NCBI GenBank assembly: GCA_031259365.1
Contig: JAIRLP010000049.1
Coordinates: forward strand, 1 to 6,337
Origin: Rickettsiales bacterium
GTDB lineage: Bacteria; Pseudomonadota; Alphaproteobacteria; Rs-D84
Length of the DNA stretch: 6,337 nucleotides
Direction of reading: 5' to 3'
Shown here: positions 1-4,828 of the stretch, in pieces
Numbering within the stretch: the first letter of the stretch is position 1
Layout of the letters: the number at the start of each line of letters is the position of its first letter
Program-made: the position numbers and the translations under genes
Notes under the pieces: generated by a model
What the model was told of the DNA's origin: nothing
Databases searched by the model: none
The model's input: only the letters and a program-made list of their open reading frames with translations

Positions 1-344
1 CTGCCGCGTGCGCGGTTGTGTCGTATAGTGGATGCCATTCGTTCATCAATTGGTTTCTCTATTATTGAACAAGGTAATAATCCATTTTCGCGTTCATAGA
101 TATCTTTTTTCTGCATCATTATGCTGTATCTGTGAAAGCCATCGACTATTTCGTACATATCATCTTCTTCATGATAATAGACAACGATCGGCATAGTGTA
201 CCCGTCTTGCTTGATTGAATCATAAAGCAGTTCCATTTCCGGTGGCGCAACGCGATTAGGATTGTATTCGTTGGCACGTATTTTTTCGACGGGGATTGCC
301 CGAACATTATATACGGGGCTTTTAAATTCTTTTATTAATGACAT
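1..344 (-). CDS. ibrB: IbrB-like ParB/Srx-fold protein, 3' end cut by window edge
   Basis: Reading the minus strand from ATG at 344 gives an open frame of 114 complete codons that leaves the window at position 1, so the C-terminus is missing. The protein has the ParB N-terminal/sulfiredoxin-like fold signature: an N-terminal 'VRAIPVEKIRANEYNPN' stretch (residues 14-30), a 'DGFHRY' motif (68-73), which is the counterpart of the ParB GERR / sulfiredoxin GCHR nucleotide-binding motif, and a conserved 'TIRHNRARG' segment (105-113). These are typical of IbrB-like proteins, which are found paired with IbrA and in E. coli are described as co-activators of prophage-carried immunoglobulin-binding genes. 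The start lies 2 bases after the stop of the upstream ibrA-like gene and has AGGA about 8 nt before the ATG, so the two genes are almost certainly cotranscribed and translationally linked. Biochemical activity is not established by the sequence; a CTP/ATP-binding or kinase-like role is possible from the fold. Confidence 0.85.
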   Translation of the reverse strand, partial: MSLIKEFKSPVYNVRAIPVEKIRANEYNPNRVAPPEMELLYDSIKQDGYTMPIVVYYHEEDDMYEIVDGFHRYSIMMQKKDIYERENGLLPCSIIEKPIDERMASTIRHNRARG

Positions 345-346
345 TT

Positions 347-1660
347 TTATATCCTGCTGTATTTTGTTAATAAGGTTTGCATTTTTTCGCGCTGGCGCTT
401 GGTCTGGGTAAAAGACAGGCTGCGGCACAGTTGATCATTTTTTAGTATGCATATCGCCATACGTCGCCATGTTGGAGCCGCTTTCTGCGCCTCTAGTTGA
501 ATATGGACGCGGTCTGGGATTGATTTATAAATCATCAAAGGTTTATTTTTTCTTCCACGTGTGGAAGTTTTATTTAAAATCACGGCTTCCCCCGGCAGCA
601 TATTCAGCAGTTTATCCGGAATAGGTGACCCATTGCGGTGCCAGTAAGTTATAAATTTTATAAACTTGTTTATATAATTATTTGCGATTTCTTTTGGTAG
701 AGTTGCCAACAAAAGCTTTGTATAGCTGCGCCAAGTATGTCCTGGGGGTAACTTTACATCGCGATATCCCAATATACGATTCCCAGCATAAATATTGCCA
801 AAGTTTGCACCACTGACGCGATTTACAGCCTTTGCCCAAGTTTCGGGTTCTATGACGCGAAAAAGATTTAATCCGATTCGTTGATCATCGCCATACGGTT
901 GACATATACGCATACTAGATAAAGGTACGCCCGCTTTATAGAACATATCATAAAGCTGGTTATAATCCCAATCCATCTTTGCGTTTGCGATCCAATCGTC
1001 TTCGGTTTTCCAGTCATAAATTGGATAACAGTTATAAAGCTCTTCATAATCGAATATTTTCGTTGTCCAATTAAGATTGCTTAGCATTTCTTTGTTTTTC
1101 ATTGCGATTGTTCTAAAACGATTGAAACTTTCGTCAGAACGTATACCGACCAGACAGGCGGTCTTTTTTCCATTGGCATACCATTTTCCAAATTCAGGCA
1201 CGAATTGTTCGAATTCCATATGCTTTAAAAAGAACGGAAAGGGATTGTTTTCTTCGGTTATTACACCATCGAATTCAGGATATTCACGAATCCATTTGTC
1301 GCGCTGTGACAAATCCCAAGGAGTCCAGAAAGGTTCAAATACGCTGACTGCATTGCGCAGATTCAGTGGCAAACAGACCCAGAATACTTCAAACAGGTCT
1401 TCGTTCTTTTTCAATTCGCGCTTTATATATTCTATGGTCAGATCGTATTGTCCTTCTAAATCAATGAACAGTACGCCCACTTTTTTTGTTATGTTATGTG
1501 CGCGCATGTAATCTACAACCAGGCTCAGCATAACGCCGCTATCCTTGCCACCACTAAATGACACATATATTTTTTCAAAATTTTTAAAAATATAATTTAT
1601 ACGATCAACAGCGGCTTCATATACATTTTTTTCTGAATATTTTTTTATATTTGAAATCAT
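347..1660 (-). CDS. ibrA: IbrA-like DUF3440 phosphoadenosine-phosphosulfate reductase-family protein
   Basis: A 437-residue protein of the PP-loop ATP pyrophosphatase/PAPS-reductase superfamily. The PP-loop is 'SFSGGKDSGVML' (residues 34-45), followed by 'FIDLEGQY' (65-72), a 'GIRSDESFNRF' motif (172-182) matching the second nucleotide-binding segment of CysH/CysD-like enzymes, 'YPIYDWKTEDDW' (212-223), and 'MRICQPYGDDQR' (250-261), after which comes a long C-terminal region typical of DUF3440. I see no C-terminal ECGLH-type catalytic Cys motif of assimilatory CysH, so this is unlikely to be a sulfate-assimilation reductase. The superfamily also includes DndC-type DNA-phosphorothioation enzymes and tRNA-thiolation enzymes, but the pairing with a ParB-fold partner 2 bases downstream identifies the IbrA/IbrB type. 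The start at 1660 has AGGTG about 7 nt upstream. A strong promoter lies at 1830-1859, leaving a long 5' leader. Gene name is by family resemblance; the in vivo role here is unknown. Confidence 0.88.
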   Translation of the reverse strand: MISNIKKYSEKNVYEAAVDRINYIFKNFEKIYVSFSGGKDSGVMLSLVVDYMRAHNITKKVGVLFIDLEGQYDLTIEYIKRELKKNEDLFEVFWVCLPLNLRNAVSVFEPFWTPWDLSQRDKWIREYPEFDGVITEENNPFPFFLKHMEFEQFVPEFGKWYANGKKTACLVGIRSDESFNRFRTIAMKNKEMLSNLNWTTKIFDYEELYNCYPIYDWKTEDDWIANAKMDWDYNQLYDMFYKAGVPLSSMRICQPYGDDQRIGLNLFRVIEPETWAKAVNRVSGANFGNIYAGNRILGYRDVKLPPGHTWRSYTKLLLATLPKEIANNYINKFIKFITYWHRNGSPIPDKLLNMLPGEAVILNKTSTRGRKNKPLMIYKSIPDRVHIQLEAQKAAPTWRRMAICILKNDQLCRSLSFTQTKRQREKMQTLLTKYSRI

Positions 1661-1730
1661 AAGACAAACACCTATTTTTTGTGGAATTTGTCAGGGAAAT
1701 TAAAAAAATAATTGGGATAAAATTCCCCGG

Positions 1731-1746
1731 CGCTTTTAAAAAAGCG
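1731..1746 (-). promoter_or_regulatory. Hairpin in ibrA leader overlapping leader-peptide stop
   Basis: In the minus-strand transcript CGCTTT (1741-1746) pairs with AAAGCG (1731-1736) around a TTTA loop. Two C-G pairs beyond A.C mismatches (1749-1750 with 1727-1728) could extend it. A weaker GGGA/TCCC hairpin (1714-1727) follows, and then seven Ts (1702-1708), which is faintly terminator-like but has only a 4-bp stem. Confidence 0.35.
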
Positions 1747-1789
1747 TTGGCGGAGGTTCTGGAAATATATTATAATTCATTGACCGCAT
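1736..1789 (-). CDS. Possible 17-aa leader peptide upstream of ibrA, with Pro-Pro-Pro
   Basis: Within the ibrA 5' leader the minus strand carries ATG at 1789 followed by 17 sense codons and TAA at 1736-1738. The peptide reads MRSMNYNIFPEPPPTLF. A GGTGGTG stretch a few bases before the ATG could act as a Shine-Dalgarno sequence. The ORF sits about 34 nt after the predicted transcription start and ends inside a small hairpin (1731-1746). The Pro-Pro-Pro run (residues 12-14) is the kind of sequence known to pause ribosomes unless EF-P helps, and a ribosome paused there would cover the 5' arm of the hairpin. That makes a leader-peptide attenuation role conceivable, but an ORF this short can easily occur by chance and I have no conservation data. 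Confidence 0.3.
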   Translation of the reverse strand: MRSMNYNIFPEPPPTLF

Positions 1790-1809
1790 AAACACCACCC
1801 GTGTGATTA

Positions 1810-1847
1810 TACTATATCATACAACAGCAATTATAGCAGATATAGTA
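1810..1847. promoter_or_regulatory. Candidate operator: 9-bp inverted repeat flanking the ibrA -10 box
   Basis: TACTATATC (1810-1818) and its exact reverse complement GATATAGTA (1839-1847) are separated by 20 bp and have centres 29 bp apart. One half lies in the promoter spacer, the other at about +5 to +13 of the predicted transcript, so a dimeric protein bound to both would enclose the -10 element. This is the geometry of a repressor operator. The binding protein is unknown. Confidence 0.5.
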
Positions 1848-1859
1848 ATTGTGTGTCAA
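1830..1859 (-). promoter_or_regulatory. Strong sigma70 promoter for ibrA-ibrB
   Basis: On the minus strand TTGACA (1854-1859) and TATAAT (1830-1835) are both perfect consensus hexamers with an 18-bp spacer, and the -10 is preceded by TGC, giving an extended -10 (TGnTATAAT). The predicted start is near 1823, about 160 nt before the ibrA ATG. A second TATAAT lies 24 bp downstream (1806-1811) and could serve as an alternative -10. No comparably good plus-strand promoter was seen for the divergent kinase gene. Confidence 0.8.
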
Positions 1860-1860
1860 A

Positions 1861-2013
1861 CGGGTTGTCAGCCGGAAAACAGGCATGGTTATTTTATAAA
1901 AGTTGTTAAATCCCTGTCAGAAACGAATTTTTTTTAAGTAAATTTTATTTGAATATTGTCCTAGATTTGTTATGACATTTAATTATTATAGATCTTAATC
2001 AAGCGGTGTTGAG
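1861..2013. other. Upstream region of the kinase gene, no clear promoter
   Basis: AT-rich, with long T runs (around 1928-1935 and 1944-1950). Scattered TATAAA- and TATTAT-like hexamers exist, but none pairs with a good -35 box at 16-18 bp. TTGTCA (1865-1870) lacks a matching -10 at proper distance. The stretch presumably holds the promoter of the gene starting at 2014, but I cannot place it. Confidence 0.4.
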
Positions 2014-3024
2014 ATGAATTACAAAACAGCGTACGGGTTCCTGATAAATAAATATGATGCCAAAGATATCAAATTCCTGGGCGCAGGCAGTGATTCTTTT
2101 GCCTTCAAAGTTCACGATCAAGTGTACAGGTTCCCAAAAACAAACAAAAACATCTATCAAAAAGAAGCTGATGTTTGTCGTGTGATTAAAAAAGACATAT
2201 CGGTTGAAATTCCTGAAATCGAAATCCACCAAGAAGGTGACGTCAGTTACGCAGTTCACAAAATGTTGATGGGCGGTAACTGGTCTTGGCACAAATTCAG
2301 TTTTAAACCACGTAAACAACAGAAACTGGCAAAAAGCTGTGCCAAGTTCTTGGCCCAATTACACAGTGTGGATGTCCCTGCATTGGTAAAGGCGGTACCT
2401 GAACTGAAACAAAATGTACCATATATGAAATTCAAAGACGTGGAACAATATTTTATCCCATATTTAAGTCCACGGCATATGAAGGCATTCAAAAAGAATT
2501 ATGAAAAAATCATCAATCAAAAGATTGCAGGAAAAGATATGGTTTTGGTTCATTTTGGACTGAAGGGGCCAAATTCCGTGGTCAATCCAGATGGCAGCTT
2601 GCGCGGTGTGTTTGATTTTTGTAATTGTGGTATTTACGAACGTTCACGCGATTTGGTTACATTGGCTTTGTCAAAGAACAAACCGTTGTACAGAACGTTT
2701 TTATCAGAATATAAAAAGCTGTCTGGCGCCAAAGTCAGTAGAAAAAGGATCATGGATCTGGCCAAGATTGAATTCTTGTGGGCCAAGCGCTGGTTGCGAG
2801 AAGGTAAAATACATCCATTGGGCGACAGATTCTTGAAATCAAATATTACCAATGCTTTGGCACATTTTTATGGTGTACCAAAATTTATGCGTTGGTGGTT
2901 GGCTCTTCGTATTTCTATGCATGAATTCTTGTATCTGGAAAAACAGCGTGCAGCACAAGAAAAGCAATCAGATATGATCAAGATAGAGCCACCGGTTTCA
3001 ACAGTTGGTACCAAACAGGTTTAA
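2014..3024 (+). CDS. APH/choline-kinase-fold phosphotransferase-like protein with altered catalytic loop
   Basis: A 336-residue soluble protein with the plan of the aminoglycoside phosphotransferase/choline kinase superfamily. A glycine-rich nucleotide loop 'LGAGSDSFAFKV' (22-33) is followed by 'VYRFPK' with K42 as the likely ATP-anchoring lysine and E51 as a possible helix-C partner. The hinge-like 'YAVHKMLMG' comes next, then the Brenner segment 'VHFGLKGPN' (179-187) and the metal-binding 'FDFCNCGIYERSRDL' (200-214) with D201 and D213. The usual Brenner motif is H-x-D-x-x-x-x-N; here H180 and N187 are kept but the catalytic Asp position is Gly182 (GGA codon), so it may be a pseudokinase or use another base. 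The last ~100 residues are basic and helical in character. The ATG at 2014 has only a weak GGTG/GAG ribosome site. The substrate cannot be told; nothing specifically suggests antibiotic resistance. It is divergent from ibrAB and codon use resembles the other genes. Confidence 0.75.
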   Translation: MNYKTAYGFLINKYDAKDIKFLGAGSDSFAFKVHDQVYRFPKTNKNIYQKEADVCRVIKKDISVEIPEIEIHQEGDVSYAVHKMLMGGNWSWHKFSFKPRKQQKLAKSCAKFLAQLHSVDVPALVKAVPELKQNVPYMKFKDVEQYFIPYLSPRHMKAFKKNYEKIINQKIAGKDMVLVHFGLKGPNSVVNPDGSLRGVFDFCNCGIYERSRDLVTLALSKNKPLYRTFLSEYKKLSGAKVSRKRIMDLAKIEFLWAKRWLREGKIHPLGDRFLKSNITNALAHFYGVPKFMRWWLALRISMHEFLYLEKQRAAQEKQSDMIKIEPPVSTVGTKQV

Positions 3025-3034
3025 GGTCAGGGTT

Positions 3035-3100
3035 TAATAAAACATGTATTCATGTGCGTGATGAAATCACACATGATGCGAAAACTGCGATGTTTTATTA
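3035..3100. repeat. 11-bp inverted repeat enclosing a second hairpin
   Basis: TAATAAAACAT (3035-3045) is exactly complementary to ATGTTTTATTA (3090-3100). Between them CATGT..GTGAT (3051-3062) pairs with ATCACACATG (3066-3075), giving a 10-bp stem with a 2-nt bulge. It begins 10 bp after the kinase stop. There is no T run on the plus strand right after it, so it is not a standard terminator. It could be a 3' mRNA structure or a relic of a small mobile or palindromic element. Confidence 0.5.
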
Positions 3101-3203
3101 TGGCGATTTTGCCAAAACGAATATGAAGAACTATCTGGATAAATATTACTCTGTCAAAAGTCAAGTAATGAGCAAAATCACCCAAAACCAGAAAATCAGA
3201 TAA
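3090..3203 (+). CDS. Small orphan reading frame, possibly a gene remnant
   Basis: ATG at 3090 opens 37 codons ending in TAA at 3201-3203; the start of the peptide reads MFYYGDFAKTNMKNYLDKYY. The same frame is open upstream to 2925, overlapping the kinase gene end, and the part from about 3045 onward also reads like protein (IHVRDEITHDAKTA). No Shine-Dalgarno sequence precedes the ATG, which lies in the right arm of the inverted repeat. The composition is gene-like, but I recognise no family. It may be the tail of a deleted gene or chance. Confidence 0.2.
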   Translation: MFYYGDFAKTNMKNYLDKYYSVKSQVMSKITQNQKIR

Positions 3204-3231
3204 AAAAATTTCCCGATTATATTGTTTTCAG

Positions 3232-3260
3232 TTTACTTTTAAGCTGGGGATATATAGAAT
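3232..3260 (+). promoter_or_regulatory. Promoter of the structured leader and Cys-rich gene
   Basis: TTTACT (3232-3237) and TAGAAT (3255-3260) are 17 bp apart, matching the sigma70 consensus at 4/6 and 5/6. The predicted start is near 3267, which coincides with the 5' edge of the first leader stem. Confidence 0.55.
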
Positions 3261-3265
3261 AAAGA

Positions 3266-3434
3266 GGACATTTGTTTGTGTGAGAGGGTTTAGTCACCCA
3301 CAGGCCACAACTTATAAATGTCCCGACTGCACGGTCGGGATGCTGTTGCTATACAAAAGGGTTTATCCAAAGGCAACAGAGTTACGCTTGTTAACTGACT
3401 AACTCCCGACCACCTCTCAAATGGTGGTCTTTTT
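3266..3434 (+). ncRNA. Structured leader RNA, candidate attenuator or riboswitch-like element
   Basis: About 170 nt run from the predicted start to an intrinsic terminator. Stems visible by eye: GGACATTT (3266-3273) with AAATGTCC (3316-3323), enclosing GGGT/ACCC; TCCCGAC (3321-3327) with GTCGGGA (3334-3340); CTGTTGC (3343-3349) with GCAACAG (3373-3379); GAGTTA (3379-3384) with TAACTC (3400-3405); and the terminator stem (3408-3429). Crucially, GGTCGGGA (3333-3340) is also fully complementary over 8 bp to TCCCGACC (3404-3411), which takes up the first four bases of the terminator stem. So two exclusive folds exist, one with and one without the terminator. The Cys-rich gene starts 20 nt past the T run, as expected for cis control. 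It does not look like 4.5S, RNase P, tmRNA or a common riboswitch to me. A free-standing small RNA is the alternative. Confidence 0.6.
3408..3434 (+). terminator. Intrinsic terminator at the end of the leader
   Basis: GACCACC (3408-3414) pairs perfectly with GGTGGTC (3423-3429) around an 8-nt loop, followed at once by five Ts (3430-3434). It precedes the next start codon (3454) by 20 nt, so it either ends a small RNA or acts as an attenuator for the gene behind it. Confidence 0.8.
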
Positions 3435-3453
3435 CATAACCAAGGGGGATACG

Positions 3454-4041
3454 ATGTCAGTTCGTTGTGTGGTGGTTTGCTTGTTTTTCATGAGTCAGTT
3501 TGCATATGCCAATATTGCGGGCACAAGTTATATCAGGGACAATATTAAAAAGACATGGGGTGTGGAATTGAATGTACCGGTCGGCACTATTGCGTCTGAA
3601 AAATATTTATATGCCGCGATAGATAATACGAATGAGTTGCTGAACGATCGCGAGACCAATTACAGCGCGACCGCAAACGGCAGCGTCATTGCCGCAAGCA
3701 GGGTCAATGCCGAACTAGCGTCCAAGATAAAATACTGCGTGTCCGGAACATATCTGCCGCAGGATTCAAATGATTGTCTTGATTGCGGCATGGGGTATTA
3801 CTGTGTCGGCGGAAGCCGTCGCCAGGCATGTACTGGCGGGATAATTGTATGCAGCGGCATTAATCATGCGCTGGATGCGGCGTTGCCTGCGGCGGCGGCT
3901 ATTACAGGATTCGGTATTTTTTGTCTCGGACTACCGCGTTCGTTGGTTGTGTGGGACCACTATCCCGGCCGCGTTGCGTCCACCCCTTCGTTGGCGAAGG
4001 GGAATAAACATCGTATCAAGTCCGCCAGCGACGGGGTGTAG
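3454..4041 (+). CDS. Secreted small Cys-rich protein, C-terminus probably altered
   Basis: I choose ATG at 3454 rather than the in-frame ATG at 3421. The latter lies inside the terminator loop and stem, while 3454 is preceded by AAGGGGG and opens a clean signal peptide (MSVRCVVVCLFFMSQFAYA, cleavage likely after residue 19). The 195-residue product then has a polar, Ala/Asn-rich region (20-94) and a Cys-rich module with C95, C108, C111, C117, C126 and C133, including 'CGMGYYCVGG' (111-120). This repeated 'C..GYYC.GG' pattern resembles large exported or surface proteins of gut alphaproteobacteria, which usually carry many copies; here there is only about one. From around residue 145 the sequence loses this character and is encoded by GC-rich DNA containing a palindromic repeat, so the gene is probably a truncated member of that group. 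The product is predicted to be exported; its function is unknown. Confidence 0.6.
   Translation: MSVRCVVVCLFFMSQFAYANIAGTSYIRDNIKKTWGVELNVPVGTIASEKYLYAAIDNTNELLNDRETNYSATANGSVIAASRVNAELASKIKYCVSGTYLPQDSNDCLDCGMGYYCVGGSRRQACTGGIIVCSGINHALDAALPAAAAITGFGIFCLGLPRSLVVWDHYPGRVASTPSLAKGNKHRIKSASDGV
3981..4038. repeat. GC-rich palindromic repeat with two alternative folds
   Basis: The 16-mer CACCCCTTCGTTGGCG (3981-3996) matches the reverse complement of 4023-4038 at 14 of 16 positions. Inside it, CCCCTTCG (3983-3990) pairs perfectly with CGAAGGGG (3995-4002) around TTGG. The right arm ends 3 bases before the stop codon of the Cys-rich gene (4039-4041). A further CAAGGG/CCCTTG hairpin (4056-4074) follows. 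The composition is richer in GC than the surrounding DNA, suggesting a dispersed palindromic repeat rather than native coding sequence. Confidence 0.55.
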
Positions 4042-4138
4042 CGGCACACAGCCGACAAGGGGAAATAACCCTTGGCAACCAAAAAGCTTTTGTTCACTGA
4101 GAAACTACATGGATAAATTTGAGTGCGAATATACGGAT

Positions 4139-4215
4139 TGGCACGCTCGGCAGGATTCGAACCTGCGACCTGCGGATTAGAAATCCGATGCTCTATCCAG
4201 CTGAGCTACGAGCGC
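4139..4215 (-). tRNA. tRNA-Arg (anticodon UCU)
   Basis: The minus strand folds into a complete 77-nt cloverleaf. The acceptor arm GCGCTCG pairs with CGAGCGT (G1.U72 wobble at the end), the D arm is GCTC/GAGC, the anticodon loop TTTCTAA gives UCU, the variable loop is AGGTC, and the T arm GCAGG/CCTGC carries TTCGAAT. Discriminator G and an encoded CCA (4139-4141) are present. The only mismatch is U.C at position 27-43. The anticodon reads AGA, and AGG by wobble, arginine codons. It is transcribed alone from its own promoter. Confidence 0.96.
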
Positions 4216-4224
4216 ACTGCGGCG

Positions 4225-4253
4225 ATTGTACATGATATTTTCCTAATTTCCAA
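4225..4253 (-). promoter_or_regulatory. Promoter of tRNA-Arg
   Basis: TTGGAA (4248-4253) and TACAAT (4225-4230) with a 17-bp spacer on the minus strand. The predicted start near 4218 is just 3 nt before the mature tRNA 5' end, which fits a stable-RNA promoter. Confidence 0.65.
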
Positions 4254-4317
4254 TATTTTTATTTTAGACTAAAATTATAAAAAATGTCCGAATGTCAAAA
4301 CAGGGTACCTGAATTAA

Positions 4318-4346
4318 AAGAAAAAGGTCGCAATATCACGGCCTTT
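4318..4346 (-). terminator. Intrinsic terminator of the ftsB-lipoprotein operon
   Basis: Read on the minus strand, AAAGGCC (4340-4346) pairs with GACCTTT (4323-4329; one G-U pair) and is followed by a TTTTTCTTTT tract (down to 4316). It lies about 40 bp after the stop of the last operon gene at 4384. It separates this operon from the tRNA-Arg promoter. Confidence 0.7.
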
Positions 4347-4383
4347 ATTCTTTATCGTGGTATTTATTTTTTTACCTATGGGT

Positions 4384-4797
4384 TTAGCTGCGAGTGCCTT
4401 TGCCGTACATCTTTTGCGCCATTTCCAAAGTGATATCTTGTTTGGCAAATGTATTGTTGCCCTTCAAACTTAGATATGGATTTGGAGTATTTTTTACTTC
4501 TTGATCTAAAGTGTTAAAATCTTCCAGACCTATGATATTAAACCCACTTGCTTGTAGAATATGAATCATATCGACCAATGGCTTCAAAGAACTGTTCTTG
4601 TTCAACGTATACCGCAATCCTGATATATCAATATTTCTGATACTGCTTTTTAGGTTCAAATTGCAGGATGCAGGCATTTTAGTGGTGGTAATGTTGTCAG
4701 TATAGTTAAATGCTGTTCCATCAGACTTGCTGTTATAACTGTTTATGAATCTGTAATTGGCCGCAGATACACATTCCGAAAAGACTTCAAATTCCAT
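4384..4797 (-). CDS. C-terminal part of a frameshifted lipoprotein gene
   Basis: The open frame continues upstream of the ATG at 4797 to position 4845, where it meets a TGA, giving 153 codons that start YITTDNKISFSGFYGLMEF. The region before the ATG reads like protein and joins naturally to the preceding reading frame, which ends at 4829 in a different phase. I therefore treat it as the C-terminal half of one protein of about 271 residues rather than an independent gene; the ATG at 4797 is only the first available Met. The sequence is polar, Asn/Ser-rich, without membrane segments, and ends in a possible short helix (QDITLEMAQKMYGKG). It resembles extracytoplasmic lipoproteins of unknown function, and I recognise no domain. 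It is the last gene before the terminator at 4318-4346. Confidence 0.6.
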   Translation of the reverse strand: MEFEVFSECVSAANYRFINSYNSKSDGTAFNYTDNITTTKMPASCNLNLKSSIRNIDISGLRYTLNKNSSLKPLVDMIHILQASGFNIIGLEDFNTLDQEVKNTPNPYLSLKGNNTFAKQDITLEMAQKMYGKGTRS

Positions 4798-4828
4798 CAG
4801 GCCATAAAATCCGGAAAAACTGATCTTA

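Noticed and set aside
1077..1511. 144-codon plus-strand frame inside ibrA
   Set aside because: It is antisense to the motif-bearing part of ibrA and has no recognisable domain; it is a shadow of the real gene.
3266..3436. 6S RNA, 4.5S RNA or tmRNA identity for the leader
   Set aside because: The 5' and 3' ends do not form the long closing stem of 6S, no SRP-type GGTCAGG...GGAAGCAG loop is present, and there is no tRNA-like domain or CCA end.
3421..3453. Upstream in-frame start (ATG 3421) for the Cys-rich protein
   Set aside because: The ATG is in the terminator loop, has no ribosome site, and would put 11 residues before a complete signal peptide that starts at 3454.
3905..3913. CAGGATTCG shared with the tRNA-Arg T arm (4151-4159), as a possible attachment-site repeat
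   Set aside because: Only 9 bases match, not including the tRNA 3' end, and similar GCAGGATTC occurs again near 3760; no integrase is present in the window.
3845..4180. 111-codon plus-strand frame overlapping the Cys-rich gene and tRNA
   Set aside because: It lies out of phase inside the Cys-rich gene and repeat and ends in the antisense of the tRNA (QDSNLRPAD), a well-known artefact.
4267..4305. Minus-strand TTGACA and TATAAT upstream of tRNA-Arg
   Set aside because: The spacer is only 13 bp, too short for sigma70; the TTGGAA/TACAAT pair at 4225-4253 has correct spacing and fits the tRNA 5' end.
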